A stretch of 33,633 nucleotides of DNA from Syntrophaceae bacterium UBA2251 (lineage in GTDB: Bacteria > Desulfobacterota > Syntrophia > Syntrophales > UBA2251), in contig DDXV01000019.1 in NCBI GenBank assembly GCA_002347815.1, positions 1 to 33,633 on the forward strand, in the 5' to 3' direction. The translations under genes and the position numbers were made by a program. The notes beneath the pieces were generated by a model. That model was not told the DNA's origin, did no database searches, and was given only the letters and a program-made list of their open reading frames with translations. Positions within the stretch are counted from its first letter, which is position 1. Every line of letters starts with the position of its first letter. Below are positions 31,142 through 33,633 of the stretch, piece after piece.

Positions 31142-32566
31142 TTATGCCTTCGACAGGAACGCGTGGATGGCGCGGGCAGCCTGCTTGCCGGCGCCCATGG
31201 CGAGAATGACCGTGGCCGACCCGGTGACGATGTCGCCCCCGGCCCATACGCCCGGTCGCGTGGTTTCACCGTCCTCGCCCTTGACGGCGATGTAGCCCCG
31301 CCGGTTCGTTTCCAGTCCCGGCGTCGTGGCGGGGACGATGGGGTTGGCCGTGGTGCCGACGGCGACCACGACCGTGTCCGCCGCCAGGACGAACTCCGAT
31401 CCCGGGATCGGCACGGGGCTCCGGCGCCCCGAGGCGTCGGGCTCGCCCAGTTCCATGCGCTGGCAGCGCATCCCCGTCACCCAGCCCTGCTCGTCGCCGA
31501 GGTATTCCAGGGGGGCGGTCAGGAGCTCGAAGCGGACGCCCTCCTCCTGCGCGTGATGAACCTCCTCCTTGCGGGCCGGCATCTCCAGCTCCGTGCGGCG
31601 GTAGACGATCGTCGCCTCCTCGGCCCCCAGGCGCAGGGCCGTCCGGACGGAGTCCATCGCCACGTTGCCGCCCCCGATCACGGCGACCTTTTTCCCCCGG
31701 ACGATGGGGGTGTCGTATTCGGGAAACCGGTAGGCCTTCATCAGGTTGGACCGGGTCAGGTACTCGTTGGCCGAGTAGATGCCGCTCAGGTTTTCTCCGG
31801 GGATGTTCATGAAAACCGGCGCGCCGGCCCCCACGGCCAGATAGACGGCCCCATAGCCCTCGGCGAAGAGGTCGTCCACCGTTTTCAGGCGGCCGATGAC
31901 GGCGTTCCGTTCGATGCGGACGCCCAGCTTCTCCAGGTAGGCCACCTCCGCCTCGACGATGGCCTTGGGGAGCCTGAATTCCGGAATGCCGTAGACCAGG
32001 ACGCCGCCGGCTTTGTGGAGGGCCTCGAACACCGTCACGCCGTAGCCCAGCTTGATCAGGTCCCCGGCGATCGTCAGTCCCGACGGGCCGCTCCCGACGA
32101 CGGCCACGCGCTTGCCGTTGGACGCGGCGGTCGCCGGGATAAAGATCTCGCCTTTTTGACGCTCATCGTCGGCGGCGAACCGCTCCAGGCGGCCGATGGC
32201 GACGGGCTCCCCTTTCTTCCCCAGGATGCACGACTTCTCGCACTGATCCTCCTGGGGGCAGACGCGGCCGCAGACCGCGGGCAGGCTGTTGTCTTCCTTG
32301 AGCTTGCGGGCCGCCTCCACGAACTTCCCCTCGGCGATCAGGCGAATGAAGGCCGGGATCTGGACCTCCACGGGGCAGCCGGCGATGCAGCCGGGCTTCT
32401 TGCACTGGATGCAGCGGCGGGCCTCGAGGATGGCCGCGGCCTCCGTATAGCCCAGCGGAACCTCCGCGAAGTTCCGCACCCGCTCCACGGGGGGCTGTTC
32501 CGGCATCGGCTGCCGGGGGATCTTTTCCTTCTTTTCCTTCCGGTCCGTCGTCACGTCAGTTTCCAT
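31142..32566 (-). CDS. nfnB: NfnB: large subunit of NADH-dependent ferredoxin:NADP+ oxidoreductase, GltA-like (474 aa)
   Basis: The large subunit of the electron-bifurcating NfnAB complex, which couples NADH and reduced ferredoxin to 2 NADP+. The N-terminal domain holds two [4Fe-4S] clusters: C52, C55, C60 and C64 (RRCIQCKKPGCIAGCPV), then C99, C103, C109 and C113 (CGRVCPQEDQCEKSC). FAD-binding GxGxxG is in VAVVGSGPSGLTIAGDL, and the NADPH-binding site in VAVIGGGNVAMDSVRTALR. VWAGGDIVTGSATVILAMGA is the closing FAD motif. The family name 'glutamate synthase small subunit' also fits such proteins, but the adjacent NfnA gene settles the assignment. Its start overlaps the end of nfnA by 11 bp. 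Confidence 0.94.
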   Translation of the reverse strand: METDVTTDRKEKKEKIPRQPMPEQPPVERVRNFAEVPLGYTEAAAILEARRCIQCKKPGCIAGCPVEVQIPAFIRLIAEGKFVEAARKLKEDNSLPAVCGRVCPQEDQCEKSCILGKKGEPVAIGRLERFAADDERQKGEIFIPATAASNGKRVAVVGSGPSGLTIAGDLIKLGYGVTVFEALHKAGGVLVYGIPEFRLPKAIVEAEVAYLEKLGVRIERNAVIGRLKTVDDLFAEGYGAVYLAVGAGAPVFMNIPGENLSGIYSANEYLTRSNLMKAYRFPEYDTPIVRGKKVAVIGGGNVAMDSVRTALRLGAEEATIVYRRTELEMPARKEEVHHAQEEGVRFELLTAPLEYLGDEQGWVTGMRCQRMELGEPDASGRRSPVPIPGSEFVLAADTVVVAVGTTANPIVPATTPGLETNRRGYIAVKGEDGETTRPGVWAGGDIVTGSATVILAMGAGKQAARAIHAFLSKA

Positions 32567-33392
32567 GCTGTCCGCACCTGTGCGCTGTATAGGCCTGCTC
32601 CTCCTGCGGGCAGTACATCCGCAGGCGGCTGGCGAGCAGCTTGAAATCCACCTGGTGGCCGTCGAATTCCGGGCCGTCCACGCAGGCGAAGCGCGTCTGG
32701 CCCCCCACGGACACCCGGCAGGCGCCGCACATGCCGGTGGCGTCCACCATGATCGGGTTCAGACTGACGATCGTCGGGATCGCGCAGGGCCGGGTCACGT
32801 CGCAGACGACCCGCATCATGGGAACCGGGCCGATGGCGAACACCCGGTCGATGGGGTCCTTCCGGTCGATCAGCCCCTGGAGGACCTGGCTGACGAACCC
32901 ATGGAATCCGTAGCTTCCGTCGTCGGTCGCCACGATCAGCCGGTCGCTCACCTTGCCGGTCTCCTCCTCTAGGATCAGCAGATCCTTTGTCCGGCTGCCG
33001 ATGATGGAGGTCACGTGATTTCCGGCCTCCTTCAGGGCGCGGGCGATGGGGTAGATGACGCCGACCCCCACGCCGCCGCCCACGCAGACGACATGCCCGA
33101 AGTTTTCGATCTCCGTGGGGTTGCCCAGCGGGCCCTGGAGGTCCAGGATCGTGTCGCCTGCGTCGAGTCCCGCCAGCAGGGCCGTCGTTTTGCCCACGAC
33201 CTGGTAGATGATGGTGACGGTTCCGGCGGCCGGGTCCGAATCCACCATCGTCAGGGGGATCCGTTCCCCCTGCTCGTGGACCTTCAGCACCAGAAACTGT
33301 CCCGCCCGTCGACGCCGGGCGATCTCCGGGGCCAGGATGTCCATCCGCACGACGTTTTCCGAAAGCTGCCGTCGCAGCGTGATCTTGTTCAA
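32556..33392 (-). CDS. nfnA: NfnA: small subunit, sulfide/dihydroorotate dehydrogenase-like FAD/NAD-binding protein (278 aa)
   Basis: The small subunit of NfnAB, home of the bifurcating partner FAD, NADH site and a [2Fe-2S] cluster. After a PyrK-like beta barrel (LNKITLRRQLSENVVRMDIL, GERIPLTMVD), the NAD-binding region has VCVGGGVGVGVIYPIARAL and VFAIGPVPMMR. The C-terminal cluster ligands lie in GMCGACRVSVGG, followed by FACVDGPEFDG. I place the start at TTG 33392: an AGGAGA Shine-Dalgarno lies six bases upstream, and family members begin MNKI. An ATG at 33434 would add 14 residues and swallow the ribosome-binding site. It overlaps nfnB at its 3' end. Confidence 0.93.
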   Translation of the reverse strand: MNKITLRRQLSENVVRMDILAPEIARRRRAGQFLVLKVHEQGERIPLTMVDSDPAAGTVTIIYQVVGKTTALLAGLDAGDTILDLQGPLGNPTEIENFGHVVCVGGGVGVGVIYPIARALKEAGNHVTSIIGSRTKDLLILEEETGKVSDRLIVATDDGSYGFHGFVSQVLQGLIDRKDPIDRVFAIGPVPMMRVVCDVTRPCAIPTIVSLNPIMVDATGMCGACRVSVGGQTRFACVDGPEFDGHQVDFKLLASRLRMYCPQEEQAYTAHRCGQHGN

Positions 33393-33473
33393 AGGGCCGT
33401 CTCCTGGAATGCATGCAATTTGGGAACACGGCACGGACCGCCGTTGCGTCCGGAGACGCCTGTCCCCGTGCGA

Positions 33474-33502
33474 CCTATAGCACAGGCCAGACCGGCTTTC
33501 AA
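33474..33502 (-). promoter_or_regulatory. Sigma70-type promoter of nfnAB
   Basis: On the minus strand TTGAAA (33497-33502) and TATAGG (33474-33479) are separated by 17 bp. The start would be near 33467, about 75 bases before TTG 33392. The rest of 33503-33633 holds no gene I can support. It has one GC-rich hairpin, GGGGG (33571-33575 region) against CCCCC, with no T-run. Confidence 0.6.
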
Positions 33503-33633
33503 GGTTATCCGGGAGGAGATTGGGTGGTCTCTCGTGGGAAAACGCTCCGGTGCCTCTGGGGGTCCGATGTTCGAGCCCCCCGACTCGACAGCAACATTGT
33601 GGTCAAGATTTCCTGTCACTAACAAATGATCTG

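Noticed and set aside
33540..33610. tRNA-like look of the GTTCGAGCCCCCC stretch on the plus strand
   Set aside because: There is no 7-bp acceptor stem, no D arm or anticodon arm at the right spacing, and the apparent T-loop is 13 bases rather than 7.

Overview
The window is 33.6 kb of GC-rich bacterial DNA, densely coded on both strands. Its gene content points to a strict anaerobe, most likely a syntrophic or sulfate-reducing member of the Desulfobacterota (former Deltaproteobacteria). The evidence is a bacterial CO dehydrogenase/acetyl-CoA synthase (Wood-Ljungdahl) cluster, a class III oxygen-sensitive ribonucleotide reductase, an electron-bifurcating NfnAB pair, a desulforedoxin-type protein and a selenoprotein. 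The taxonomic placement is inferred from content, not from a marker gene. No rRNA, tRNA, CRISPR array or intact insertion sequence was found.

Layout. (1) 1-1050: a decayed accessory patch with the tail of an AlbA_2/RecG-like regulator, a HEPN-like stub, an intact addiction-module antitoxin whose ParE/RelE-type toxin is broken, and a Fic N-terminal remnant with an in-frame stop. (2) 1097-12700, minus strand: one operon, in transcription order CooC-type ATPase, core-MetE-like methyltransferase, second CooC-type ATPase, CODH (acsA/cooS), a fused ACS-AcsD polypeptide, the CFeSP large subunit AcsC, and the RACE corrinoid reactivase. (3) 12701-15732: a divergent control region with a sigma70-like promoter for the ACS operon and two NrdR-box-like sites, followed by nrdD and nrdG on the plus strand. 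(4) 15862-20851: a stand-alone pyruvate kinase C-domain protein, two small proteins, a PIG-L deacetylase, a desulforedoxin/histone-H1-tail fusion, and a glycosyltransferase/hydrolase/nitroreductase operon. (5) 20861-22582, minus: an HtrA protease preceded by a short glutaredoxin-like selenoprotein read through an in-frame UGA with a recognisable SECIS hairpin. (6) 22787-26515: an SH3/NlpC-P60 lipoprotein, a B12-binding radical SAM protein and a divergent SAM methyltransferase. (7) 26527-30896, minus: a PilZ protein overlapping an HD-GYP sensor phosphodiesterase, behind a long structured leader. (8) 31142-33392, minus: nfnA-nfnB with a clear promoter.

How it works together. The ACS operon encodes CO2/CO reduction (AcsA), acetyl-CoA synthesis or cleavage (ACS), the corrinoid methyl carrier (AcsC plus AcsD), its reductive reactivation (RACE) and nickel insertion (two CooC/AcsF ATPases). 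The methyl-H4folate:CFeSP methyltransferase AcsE and the folate branch are not in the window. The MetE-like protein may link methyl-CFeSP to methionine synthesis. NfnAB would balance NADH, NADPH and ferredoxin for such a metabolism.

Main points of interest: the hidden selenoprotein, the ACS-AcsD fusion, an exact 78-bp in-frame tandem duplication inside acsC, the core-MetE-like gene embedded in the ACS operon, the paired NrdR-like sites, and the desulforedoxin with a histone-like tail.
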